A program made the translations under genes and the position numbers. From assembly GCA_035528995.1 (NCBI GenBank), contig DATKXO010000040.1, positions 1 through 47,410 on the forward strand: 47,410 nt of DNA, read 5' to 3'. The first letter of the stretch is position 1. Each line of letters begins with the position of its first letter. Shown piece after piece: positions 15,135-25,000 of this stretch. The DNA comes from DATKXO01 sp035528995. Its GTDB lineage: Bacteria > Planctomycetota > Phycisphaerae > UBA1845. The notes under the pieces were generated by a model. That model was not told where the DNA came from and did not search any database. It saw only the letters and a program-made list of their open reading frames with translations.

Positions 15135-18100
15135 TCACCACCTCCGCCGACGGGCGACCATCGTGGCCGCCAGGGCCATGGCGGTCAGCAGCGTGGGCAT
15201 CAGGACGCCGAGCCCGCAGAGCCCGCGCCCCGCCCCGCCGGACGAACGGCCGGTGATAACGACGCCGTCGCCGTCGGGCGTCGGGTTGCCCGGCTCGCCG
15301 CCGGGTTGGCCGCCCGTGTCGGTCGGGTTGAACGTAACCCGCATGGCCGAGCTGACCGACTTGCCGCCGAACCCGTCGTCGACCGTGACGAAGAAGTCGT
15401 AGGTTCCCGGTGGCAGGCAGGGGTCGGCCACGTCGATGCACTGATCGGCCGTGCTACGGAAGCGGACCACCAGCGTCGGGCCGGTCAGCGGCGTGGCGAA
15501 GGTCAGGTCCAGGTCGTCCACAAAGACCTGCCAGGTGTAGGTCAGCGAATCGCCGTCGGCGTCCGTGGAAATCGTGGCGTCCAGGATCAGCTCGCCGGCG
15601 GCGTTGACCACTGCGGGCGCTGTGGCGATTCTGGCCACCGGGTTGTGGTTGGAGCGTTGGGTGACTTCGACCACGCGGCTGATTGAATCCGACAGGCCGC
15701 CCGGATCGGTGACCGTCAGGGTCACGTCGTAGCTGCCGGGATGGTCGAAGGTGTGCTTGGGATTGACCACGTTGGAGCTGTCGCCGTCGTCGAAGTCCCA
15801 GTCGTAGCTCAGGACGTCGCCGTTGGGATCGCTGGAGGTGGAGGTGAAGTCCACGGTCAGCGGGCCGGGCCCGCTGGCCGGCTCGGGGGTGAAGTCCGCG
15901 ACGGGGGCCGTGTTCTGGCCATCGCCGTCATCGGAGGGCGGGACCACGATCACGTCATCGGCGAAGACCCCGGCGTTGCCGTCGGCGTCCAGGACGGTCA
16001 GTTGTACCCTGAAGGCGCCGGTTTTCTGGAACTGGTGCGGAATCACGGGATTGGTCGTGGATTGGACGGCGGTCCCGTCGTCGAAGTCCCACTCGTAGGT
16101 CAGTCCGGTCGTGCCGTCCTGGGGGTCCTCTGAACCGCTGGCATCGAACGTGTACGAGACCCAGGACTCGGGGTCCACGGTGTAGGTGAACCTCGCTTCC
16201 GGGGCGTCGGGTGAGTCGACCGCCTCGACAACGCGGACCTGTTTGGTGGCGGAGAACCCGGGCCGGCAGTTGGTGTCGTACCGCAGGGTGAAGGTCACCC
16301 GATAGGTTCCCACGGTCGTGTAGGTGTGGGTCGTGTTCAGGCCCGTGGCCGAGCTGCTGTCGCCGAAGTTCCAGGAATAGCTGACGGCGGATTCGTCGTT
16401 CGGCTCGATGGTCAGGCCTTCGGCCTTGAACTGGACCTCCTTCTTGACCGCGACCGTGCTGGGAGTGGCGGTGAAGGCCACGGTGGGCAACTTCAGGCCG
16501 GGGGTCAGCGGCGGGTCGTCCAATCGTGCCACGTTGGTGTCACCGACCGAGTCGGTCACCTCGAGCGTCACCTCGGCGCAGTACCAGGTGAGGTGGTCCG
16601 GATCCTCCGGGAAGTACCGGTGCTCGGGCGGATCCATCTCCGTGGAGGTGGAGTTGCGTCGGTCGTCGAAGGTCCACAGGTACTGCAGCGGCAGGTCCTC
16701 GGGGTCCTCCGACTTGCTGCCGGAGAAGCGCACGTCGTAGGGGAACGTGCCGTCCGGCGTCTGAATGGTGTACTCGATCACGGCCGTCGGCCCCTGGTTC
16801 AAGACGCGGATCGGGATCTCGTCCGTACCGAACGCGCCGGTCGCGGGGTTGGTGGCGGTCAGCGTGACCGAGAAGGTCCCCGGCCGCTTGAAGGTGTGCT
16901 CGACCTCGGCGCCGCTGGCCGGCGAACTGCCATCGCCGAAGTTCCAGGTGAACGTCAGGCTGGGCGCCCCGTTGGGGTCGGACCGGCTGGCGTCGAACAC
17001 CACGGTCAGCGGGGGCGGGCCGACTTCGGGAGAGGCGTCGATTTCCGCGATGGGATTGTCGAGGACGGTCTGGTTCTTGACCGTCAGCCCCTCGCTGTAG
17101 GCCGTCAGACCCGTGGTCACGAAGGTGAACTGGTCGCCCTTGGCGAACGGTTTGGGGCTGGGCAGGCCCAGGTCCTGCTCGGAGCGGACGCGGAACTGGA
17201 CCTCGCCTCTGGAAGAGGAGTAATTCTGGTTGGTCAGGGCGTTGGGATGTTGTTTGGAGACCGAGCCCTGGACGGACCAAGTTGTCCCGTTGTCCAGGCA
17301 GGTGACAGTCCACCCCTCGAGCTTGCTGGTGGCGTGGTTGACGATGGGTCCGGCACTCGGCGTGGCCGGCGAGGTGAGCTTGCCGTTGGTCTTGTTGGTG
17401 CGGGCGGGCAGGACGTCGCCGATCCACGGTTCGGAGCTGCCCTCCTCGCCGACGCCGGGCACGAGCTTGCAGTAGATGAAGTATCGGCCGTCCGCGACAC
17501 CAGCAGCCGGGTGGTCCGACTGGTCGGTGTTGAGAGTCAGGTCCCAGGGCATGGTTCCCGACTCGAGGATTCGCGGCGTCTCCTTTCCACGACTGTGGTT
17601 CGGCGGCGTGGCGACGGGGAATCCGTTGTGGGTCGGGGCGTCGTTCGTGTCGAAGGCCTTGCTGTCCCGGATGTAGTAGAACTGCAGCGTGGTGCCGGCA
17701 TACAGGTCGTAGGCCTGGTAGGCGATGGTGTAGACGTTGCCCACCGTGGATCCGCCCGGCGGGTCGACGAAGGTCAGGCTGGGCACCACCGTCGGGGTCC
17801 ACCTGAACTTCACCCTTGTGCCGGTTGCGGACTGGTTGATCTCGGTGATATCGAGGCCGCTGAAGGCCCCGCCGTGCCAGCGACTGTGGGCCCAGGGGAA
17901 GGTGTCATAGCTCCACACGGTCGTGCCGGTGTTGCCGGGGAAGGGGTCGCCGGCGTCGCCGCCGTTGATACCGGCATCGAGCTGGTAGAGGCCGTCGGCC
18001 TGAATGATGTTCCAGGTGAAGGGATCGCCCTGCTGTGGCGGGACGCCTTCGTCGTTGCCCACCACATCGGTGTGCAGGATCAGCAGGCCCTGCCCGGGCA

Positions 18101-21100
18101 TGAAGCGGTCGAAGAACCCGGCGCCGGGGAAACCGGCCCGCCAGAAATAGAACCGCTCGCGAGCCTGGGATTTCCTCGGCTGGGTCGGGTCCGGGATCAC
18201 CAGGGGGTTAGCGAAGTAGTAGTAGGTGGCGTTCTTGGACGTCTCGGCGTTGGGGAAGGTGATTTCGCGTTCCACGCCGGGGGTGAGCGTCGTTCTGAGG
18301 TCAACCAGCTGGATCCACTCGGAGTATTCGCTCTTGAGGTCCGCGACGGGGTGCACGGGGTGCCCGCTATGCCCGCCGCTGGCCATGACGCCCCAGGTGC
18401 CCACCGGCTGGCGCACGTTGACCGGGTTGGGCTGGTAGACCTCGTAGTCGTAGAGGTCCGGGTAGCCCTCCCAGGAGTGCCCGTATTCGTGGGCCGAATA
18501 CTTGATAGCGTAGGGGGCGCAGTCCCCGTCGCACGGCATGTCCCGGTCAATCTTGGCGGGCAGGTCGTGGAACCACAGGTCCTGGTTGTAGTACAGGGCG
18601 CTGGTCTGGCTGGGCAGCGGGCGGGCGTCGGCCGCCGGCGGATGCTGCCCCGGGTTGCCCTCACCGATGACGCCAATCGAAGGCAGGTTCGGCGGGCGGT
18701 CCTGGGTGTGGATCGGATAGAAGGATGGGGCACTGGGGAAGAGCCCGGCGGCGCCGCCCGCGCCGTCCGCGAACGAGTCGGGCGGGAATAGCACGATGCC
18801 CGACACCAGGCCCTCTCGAACATTGGAAATGATTCCGTTGTTGGACCAGCCGCGGACTTGGGCCACCCTGGCCAGCGAGTTGGTGTCCCGGAAGAGGTCG
18901 AAGTCGGTGGAGTAGTCCAGGACCTCGATGCAGTCCTCCAGCAGGCGCCGCCGGTTGAACGGATAAACGCTGCTCGTCCCGTCGTTTGGCGTGCCGAAGA
19001 TGGAGTCTGTGCTGTAGTTGGCCGACCCGGCGGGTCGCACCTCGCCCTGGTCGATCAGACCGTCGAGGTTGTAGTCCCGGAAGCCGCAACCGTCGGGCGC
19101 CGGGTCACTGTCCACGTTCTGGCCGAAGCCGGAGGCCGGCCCGGCGTAGGGGTGGGTAGTCCGGCCGGGGTTGCCCGCTTCCCAGTCCCAGGCAATGCCC
19201 GGCGTCCAGCCCGCCTGTTGGGCGGACAGCTCGTATAACCGGGGGCTGTTGGGGTCGCCGGGGTCGAGTCGCTGGTCCATGTCGTTCCGCCAGGTCATCC
19301 ACTCGAGCACCAGCAGGTTGCCGGCGTCCAATCCATTCTCACCGTGGATGTGCAGGGCCAGCGGTCCGGCGGCTGCGGTAATGTCGTCGGGGAATGGGGC
19401 CTGGGTGGGGTTGTGCGGTCCGATGTCCTGGCCGGCGATGTCGAAGGAGTTCGGGGAGGTGGCCTCGCCCAGTCGCTGATCACCGAAGGCGTGGTATCGG
19501 GAGGAGGCCAGGTCGTCGTGTTCCACCCATCCGTCGTAGAAGCCGATGTTGGTGTCGGGCTCGATGGGCCCGGCGAGCGGTTGTTCCTGGTTGAGGGAGT
19601 CGTCGGGCTGGCCACCGCCGCCCGGGCTGTTGATCCCGCCGCGGAAACGTCGTTTCTCGTCGGCGTTTTCCGGGTTGACGTAGCCGGGGTGAGGCTCGGC
19701 CGGGTCGAAGGGGATCAGGTTCGGGCTGTTCCGCCCGGTATTGCCCTTGGCCCAGGGGGGCGGATCGGTTCCGTAGCGGGCCCGCCAGAAGGTCGCGTAC
19801 CAGTCCACGCTGTCGAATGCCCCATAGGTTCCCGGCAGCGGTACGCGAGTGGTCCAGGGGTCGCCGCTGTCGACCACGTGCTGCATCTTGGTGCTGATCC
19901 GATTGGTTTCCTCGTCGTTGTCCTCGGGGTTGCGTGTGTCGCGGAAGCGCTCCGGAGGGTCGTAGACGCCGTTGCCGGTGCGCCAGACCATCTCGTCCAC
20001 GTTGGACCAGTTGGCAACGGCCACGTTGTCGAGGACGAACAGCCCCTGATCGTTGAAGTCGCCCAGATCGCGGAGGCGGAACATCTCCTCGGCGAAGTAG
20101 ACACCGACCAGGTCGGTCTGTTCCTCCAGGGGTAGTTCGACGTTGGTACAGGCGTAGCCCAGGCTGGTCAGGAAGCCGTAGATCTCGTCTTTCACGTCCC
20201 AGTTGGGATTCTCCGGGTAGTTGGCCCGGATGTAATGCTCGGTGACTGTCACCCACTCACCGGCCCCGCTGAACGCGAACGCGTCCCAGCGGACTATGAA
20301 ATCCTCGAAGGGCTCGGGACGATCGCGTTCGCCGTCGTCGTCCACGTCGAAGTAGTCCGAGGCGGTGAGATCGAGCGGATCGCACTCGGCGTTGATGTCC
20401 GCGTCCTGCATCGGTTCGTAGAGGGCGTTGTAGCGTCCGTCCTCCTCGTATATGTCGCGGTAGCGTTCGCCGGGCGTGTAAATACCGTCGTAGAGCGGGA
20501 GGGAGGGGATGTTGGCGGCCCGGGCCTGATTCCCCAGGCTGTTGATCCGATCGTCCCAGCCGCACACCGCGCAACCGGGGTAGCACTCCGGCGTTCCGTC
20601 GCTCTCGATGATCTCACCGTGGCGGACGGCACATTCCGGCCTGGTGATCTGGCCGGGGGCACAACTGAAGGCGTTGTCGCACAGGGCGATGCAACCGATG
20701 CCGGCCAGACAGCAGGTATCCGCCGGGCAGGGCGTGGGGTCCTCCAGAACCTGGCCGTCGTCGCTGGTTCCGCATAGGGTGTCCTGTGTCCCGCTCCCAC
20801 CGCCGGTATTGAAATCCTGACAGCCCCAATCCTGGGGGGTGGTGCCGCAGCAGTTACAGTCCTCCTCCTCCTCCTCGGGGTCGGCGCTGCCGGCGAAGGC
20901 GTCGGCCGGACCGCCCAGGAACGGCGCCTCGAGCGGGTTGTCGCCGTTGTAGTCGATGGGGATGCCGTCGCACATGGTGTCGAAGCAGAACCGCCGTTCC
21001 GGCATGGGGTTCTCGGCGTAGTCCTCCCCCGAGCCGTATTGGTAGTGGCCCGAGAAGTTGAGGTTGATGTGGTCGGCGGGCGAGTTCACGTCCTCGTCCT

Positions 21101-21458
21101 CGTCGTCGGAATCGACGGGTTGGAGCGGCCAGGGCAGTTTCAACCAGCCGAAGGTGCTGCCACTGACGGTGACCGCGCCGTAGCTGATCTCGTTCCACCA
21201 CTCGGCCAGGGAGTAGATGTTGTTGTTGGGGTTGTGGTCGAAGTACTGGGCGTCGACCATGGCCGGGTTATCGAACTGCGGGCCTTCTTCCAGGGCTGCG
21301 AAGGTCTTGGGTGGGTAGGCCAGGATGACGGTATACCGACGGTCGGCGGCCAGCGCCGGGACCGCGCCGGCGAGACTCCAGGCGGTCAACAGCGCCAGGG
21401 TCAGCCCACGACGGTGAACCCTCGTTCGGTTGCACGATCTCGGTGCTTCGTTCCGCAT
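15135..21458 (-). CDS. Secreted M6-type metalloprotease with multiple PKD domains and C-terminal anchor
   Basis: 2107 residues. A signal peptide (RRGLTLALLTAWSLAGAVPALA, cleavage near 38) is followed by an M6/immune-inhibitor-A-like catalytic region: early strand VILAYPPKTF, a Cys-rich insert near 195-300 (EEDCNCCG, CPADTCC), and the zinc site HEYGH at 990-994 followed by PDLYD, plus VMASGGHSGHP. From about 1470 to 2035 there are six PKD-like domains with the signature WNFGDGSS/WDFDDGD and HTF..PGTYxVTLTV. The end (about 2079-2107) is a Cys-Gly motif, hydrophobic stretch and RRRRW, similar to tripartite MYXO-CTERM-type sorting signals. AGGTGA precedes ATG 21458. Probable role: anchored extracellular proteolysis of polymers or proteins. 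Domain calls are firm; substrate unknown. Much longer than typical M6 enzymes because of inserts and PKD repeats. Confidence 0.9.
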   Translation of the reverse strand: MRNEAPRSCNRTRVHRRGLTLALLTAWSLAGAVPALAADRRYTVILAYPPKTFAALEEGPQFDNPAMVDAQYFDHNPNNNIYSLAEWWNEISYGAVTVSGSTFGWLKLPWPLQPVDSDDEDEDVNSPADHINLNFSGHYQYGSGEDYAENPMPERRFCFDTMCDGIPIDYNGDNPLEAPFLGGPADAFAGSADPEEEEEDCNCCGTTPQDWGCQDFNTGGGSGTQDTLCGTSDDGQVLEDPTPCPADTCCLAGIGCIALCDNAFSCAPGQITRPECAVRHGEIIESDGTPECYPGCAVCGWDDRINSLGNQARAANIPSLPLYDGIYTPGERYRDIYEEDGRYNALYEPMQDADINAECDPLDLTASDYFDVDDDGERDRPEPFEDFIVRWDAFAFSGAGEWVTVTEHYIRANYPENPNWDVKDEIYGFLTSLGYACTNVELPLEEQTDLVGVYFAEEMFRLRDLGDFNDQGLFVLDNVAVANWSNVDEMVWRTGNGVYDPPERFRDTRNPEDNDEETNRISTKMQHVVDSGDPWTTRVPLPGTYGAFDSVDWYATFWRARYGTDPPPWAKGNTGRNSPNLIPFDPAEPHPGYVNPENADEKRRFRGGINSPGGGGQPDDSLNQEQPLAGPIEPDTNIGFYDGWVEHDDLASSRYHAFGDQRLGEATSPNSFDIAGQDIGPHNPTQAPFPDDITAAAGPLALHIHGENGLDAGNLLVLEWMTWRNDMDQRLDPGDPNSPRLYELSAQQAGWTPGIAWDWEAGNPGRTTHPYAGPASGFGQNVDSDPAPDGCGFRDYNLDGLIDQGEVRPAGSANYSTDSIFGTPNDGTSSVYPFNRRRLLEDCIEVLDYSTDFDLFRDTNSLARVAQVRGWSNNGIISNVREGLVSGIVLFPPDSFADGAGGAAGLFPSAPSFYPIHTQDRPPNLPSIGVIGEGNPGQHPPAADARPLPSQTSALYYNQDLWFHDLPAKIDRDMPCDGDCAPYAIKYSAHEYGHSWEGYPDLYDYEVYQPNPVNVRQPVGTWGVMASGGHSGHPVHPVADLKSEYSEWIQLVDLRTTLTPGVEREITFPNAETSKNATYYYFANPLVIPDPTQPRKSQARERFYFWRAGFPGAGFFDRFMPGQGLLILHTDVVGNDEGVPPQQGDPFTWNIIQADGLYQLDAGINGGDAGDPFPGNTGTTVWSYDTFPWAHSRWHGGAFSGLDITEINQSATGTRVKFRWTPTVVPSLTFVDPPGGSTVGNVYTIAYQAYDLYAGTTLQFYYIRDSKAFDTNDAPTHNGFPVATPPNHSRGKETPRILESGTMPWDLTLNTDQSDHPAAGVADGRYFIYCKLVPGVGEEGSSEPWIGDVLPARTNKTNGKLTSPATPSAGPIVNHATSKLEGWTVTCLDNGTTWSVQGSVSKQHPNALTNQNYSSSRGEVQFRVRSEQDLGLPSPKPFAKGDQFTFVTTGLTAYSEGLTVKNQTVLDNPIAEIDASPEVGPPPLTVVFDASRSDPNGAPSLTFTWNFGDGSSPASGAEVEHTFKRPGTFSVTLTATNPATGAFGTDEIPIRVLNQGPTAVIEYTIQTPDGTFPYDVRFSGSKSEDPEDLPLQYLWTFDDRRNSTSTEMDPPEHRYFPEDPDHLTWYCAEVTLEVTDSVGDTNVARLDDPPLTPGLKLPTVAFTATPSTVAVKKEVQFKAEGLTIEPNDESAVSYSWNFGDSSSATGLNTTHTYTTVGTYRVTFTLRYDTNCRPGFSATKQVRVVEAVDSPDAPEARFTYTVDPESWVSYTFDASGSEDPQDGTTGLTYEWDFDDGTAVQSTTNPVIPHQFQKTGAFRVQLTVLDADGNAGVFADDVIVVPPSDDGDGQNTAPVADFTPEPASGPGPLTVDFTSTSSDPNGDVLSYDWDFDDGDSSNVVNPKHTFDHPGSYDVTLTVTDPGGLSDSISRVVEVTQRSNHNPVARIATAPAVVNAAGELILDATISTDADGDSLTYTWQVFVDDLDLTFATPLTGPTLVVRFRSTADQCIDVADPCLPPGTYDFFVTVDDGFGGKSVSSAMRVTFNPTDTGGQPGGEPGNPTPDGDGVVITGRSSGGAGRGLCGLGVLMPTLLTAMALAATMVARRRRW

Positions 21459-22003
21459 TTTTCACCTGCCTGCGTTAGGATCCAAAAGAATCGACGAGTC
21501 GCGTCATCCTGGGCCGAAATGGACCGCGGTCGTCTGGTTCGGATTGTCGGGATTCCATACAGTTCGCCTGACGGCACGGAGGCAGCGACCAGCAGCCGGG
21601 TGGACCGGTCATCGAAAGCGCTGGCTTGCCCTAATGCCGCAACGTCCCCACGTCCCTCGCTGCGTCGCCAAGGGGACGACACCCCGCGCGCCCACCACGC
21701 GCCCGCAGTCAATCGTATTCCTAGGGGCAAGTGTCTGTCAACTAAGTGTCGGCTGCGCGGCCCACAGGTGCCCGGCCGGCCGTCGGCGCGCAAGACTCGT
21801 TTGTTGCAGGAGTTGCGACTGCCAGGCTTATGGGGCGGGAAACCAGCCCCACTTTGTGCCGCCCAGCGGTGCCGTACCCGAGTGGCTGGCACTGAACCAG
21901 TTGGCGAGCGGTGCTGTCCAACGCCCGACGTGATTGCCGAAGGGCTCGGGAGAGGCTCGCCGCCGGGCGTCAATTATCGGTCTCAACGGCGATACCTGAG
22001 CGG
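21459..22003. other. 545-base intergenic region upstream of the protease gene
   Basis: No convincing gene. It contains several stem-capable segments: GGGGCGGGAAACCAGCCCC (about 21834-21850) and GTGCC/GGCAC arms at 21869-21892, close together, which might be a structured RNA or operator. I compared it by eye with c-di-GMP, SAM and cobalamin riboswitch patterns and found no match. Weak open frames over it are shadows. Confidence 0.4.
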
Positions 22004-25000
22004 CTAGCGTCCGAATCCGTAGATCAGATAGGCCTCCCCGCCGTGGGTCACGCCTTCGCCGGTGGTCGGGTCGATCCGGGGCGTGGCCACGAGCGAACCG
22101 ACCACAATGTCGGCCAGCCCGTCGCCATCGACGTCGCCCGCGGCCCGCAGGCCGTAGGAGCGTCCCCGGTCCTGTTTGGCCGACACCCCGCCGAGCTGTG
22201 GATCGCCGGCGTCACCGCCGCCGAAGTAGTCGCCCGCCCGCCGGCCGACGATGATCGCCCCTTCCAACCCCGTGGCGCCCAGGTCCGCGATACTGAACTC
22301 ATTGGCCCCGGTGGAGATGTTGGGGCAGTCGGCGCTCGACAGGCAGTTCGAGCCCCAGATGATGTAGACCAGCCCGGCATCGGCGAGCTGGTCGAGCGTG
22401 TCGACCTGTCCGTCGGGCACGCCGAATGGCCCGGTCACGTCGTCGCGCTGCCCGTCGCCGTCGAGGTCCAGGCCCGGCGTGTCGAGCGTGTCGTCGGCGT
22501 CGAACGGATCGGCGTCATAGTGGGGGGTGGCCCCGGGGGCAGCGATGAGCAAGTCGTTATAGCCGTCGTTGTCGATGTCACCGGCGTTGGTAATGTTGAA
22601 GCCGAAGAAATCGCCGATGTCGAAACCGGTAATCTTCGAGGCCCGTCCCTCGGCGACCAGTTCGTCCACCGTGGTGCCGTTGGCGGGTGTGATCAGGGAG
22701 GGGCTGGAGTAGATGATGACCACCTCACCGGTGTCGCCATTGGCCCCGGGCGCCCCGACGATCAGATCGGCGTTTCCGTCGCCATTGAGGTCCACATCGG
22801 TGGCCATGTTGAAGGCGAACTGAGAGTTGGCAGTCCCGGTGATCAGGGCGCCCGACAGCCGCTCCGCGTCGGTCACGGCAAGTTCGATCTTCTCCAACAC
22901 GTAGTCGCCTTCGAGTGCGGGGTCGCGTCGGAAAGCGATGTAAACCCGACCGTTGCCGCCGTCGGCGTCCGGGGCCCCGGCGGCGAAGTCGTTGATGCCG
23001 TCGCCGTTGAAATCCTGGATGCCCAGGATGCTGGAGGTCTTTTCGTTGGAGGCTCCGGCAATGCGGACCGCGTCCACGTTGGCGATTCGGGCATGCTCGG
23101 TGAACGCTTCGACCGCCGGAGCCGGCGGATTGCCGCAGTGGCTCGGCTCGCCCACGATGTACTGATGCGGCTTGGGCGGGATACGCCCCTGGCCGTCCGG
23201 GGTCCACAAGCTGCGAAGGTCGAACAGGTAGCCCACACCGGAGTCGGGGTTGGTGGCGGGCGTGCCGGCCGGGCGCTCCAGACCGGTGATCTCGCCGCCG
23301 GCCTCGGGCCAGTCCGGCTGCCATGTCTGGCCTGCCTGGAACAGGATGCCGCGGGCCGTCCGGTTCGGGGCGCTCACAATCATGTCCCCGGCGCCGGTGT
23401 CGAACGGGTTGCTCAAGGTGATGGAGGTGCCGAAGCCGTCCTCGATCCCGACACCGATGATCCGGGCACCGAACGGTTCGACCGGATCGTTGTCTTTGAC
23501 GTCGTTGGGGTCGAGGTTGTCGGGGGCGCCGTCCTCATTGGTGTCATACGTGTCGGGGTAGTACCCCGAGTAGCCGACTCCCCTCACCGTCGTGTCGGGG
23601 TGTCGTGAGGGGCCACCGTGGAGGGCGGGCGAGAGAGGGAAGCACCCCGGACCGATGGCCTCGCAATAGTCCACGAGGTCTCGCAACTTGCCATCGGGGT
23701 ACAACCACTGGCAGGTGTTGAGGTGATACTCATACTCGGTCAGGCAGCCGCGACCGTCCATGGCCGTGAAGTAGTCCTCCGCCAGGGCGGCGACGAACCC
23801 CCAGTTGATGTTGGTCGCGTCGTTCCCGTTGCCGGCCGCCGGCTCGGTGCACGAGCCGTTCAGCCCGCTCGTGTCGAAGCAGTTCCCTGTATCACCGACC
23901 TGGGAAAAGATGTCGTCGACGAACTCGTCGTCGGTTCCCGGCTCGTACAGCACGCAGGTCCGTTCGAACCTCTGCCCGACCAGATCGAGGTTGATGACGG
24001 GCGTCCCGCCCTCCGGGCTCCTCAGGATGCTGTTGGTGCTGCTGACGATGACGATTCCGCCGCGCAGGAACTGATTGGGTCTCTCCAGCGAGGACAGAAT
24101 CTCGGGGTCCTTGACGCCGTTCTGGTCCGGGTCCACGTTGTGCCCGCGCGATTCCACGAAGGGATAGCCGAAGACCAGTTCCCGCTTGCCGTCTTCGTCC
24201 ACGTCCGGGATGCTGGCGACGTCGCTGAGACCGTCGGTCTCGGTGTTGCCCTGGCGCGTGCGGATTCCGGTGAAGGTTACGCCGCGCAGCGTGGTTCCCA
24301 CCGAGTTGACGTTGTACCGGCCGGCCAGGCGGTTGCGCTGGCCGTAGATGAGATACGCTTCGCCGTGCCCGATGCCCTCGGCGTTGGCAAAGAAGGGCTT
24401 TCCAAAACGGGCGGCGATCAGAAACTCGTCATTGCCGTCGGAGTCCAGGTCGCCCACCGGGGCGAAGGCCGACCCCAGGTTGTCCTCCGGCTGTACGCCC
24501 TCGAAGATCGCACCCGCGGCCAGGTCTTCACCGGTGTCCTCGGCGAAGGAGCCCACCCAGATGATGCTCGGTGAGGTCGAGACGCGAACGTGGCCCTCCG
24601 AGAAGGCGGTCACCGTGCCAAGCAACGTGTCGTTGAACAACAGGCGGACGCCGATGAGGAATCGCCCGATCAGCCCGGTAGGCATCCATGAAACGGAGGC
24701 CCCCGAGGCCGAGGTCGGCTCCTGGATGGTGATCTCGGAGCCCTCGCCGACACCGTTGCCGTCGGCGTCCTGCAGGGCGAACACCTCCGTGCGGGTCAGA
24801 GCGGACGGCACGTTGGTGGACCAGGAGAGGGTCACCGTCTCGCTGGGCCGGATCGACACGCCCGCGAGACCGGGACTGGTCACGGTCAGTGTGGTCGTCT
24901 TGACCACGGAGACCGTCCAGTCGGTGTAATCGACCACCCGATCGTTCTTGCCGTCGTCCGCCGACACGCCGAGGTAGTAAACGCCTTCATCTACGTCGTC

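Noticed and set aside
16326..18791. 821-residue plus-strand frame opposite the PKD protease
   Set aside because: Shadow of the Asp/Gly-rich PKD repeats; no recognisable domain.
21459..22003. Possible c-di-GMP riboswitch before the protease gene
   Set aside because: The conserved GCAAAGCC-type core and tetraloop receptor arrangement were not found on either strand.
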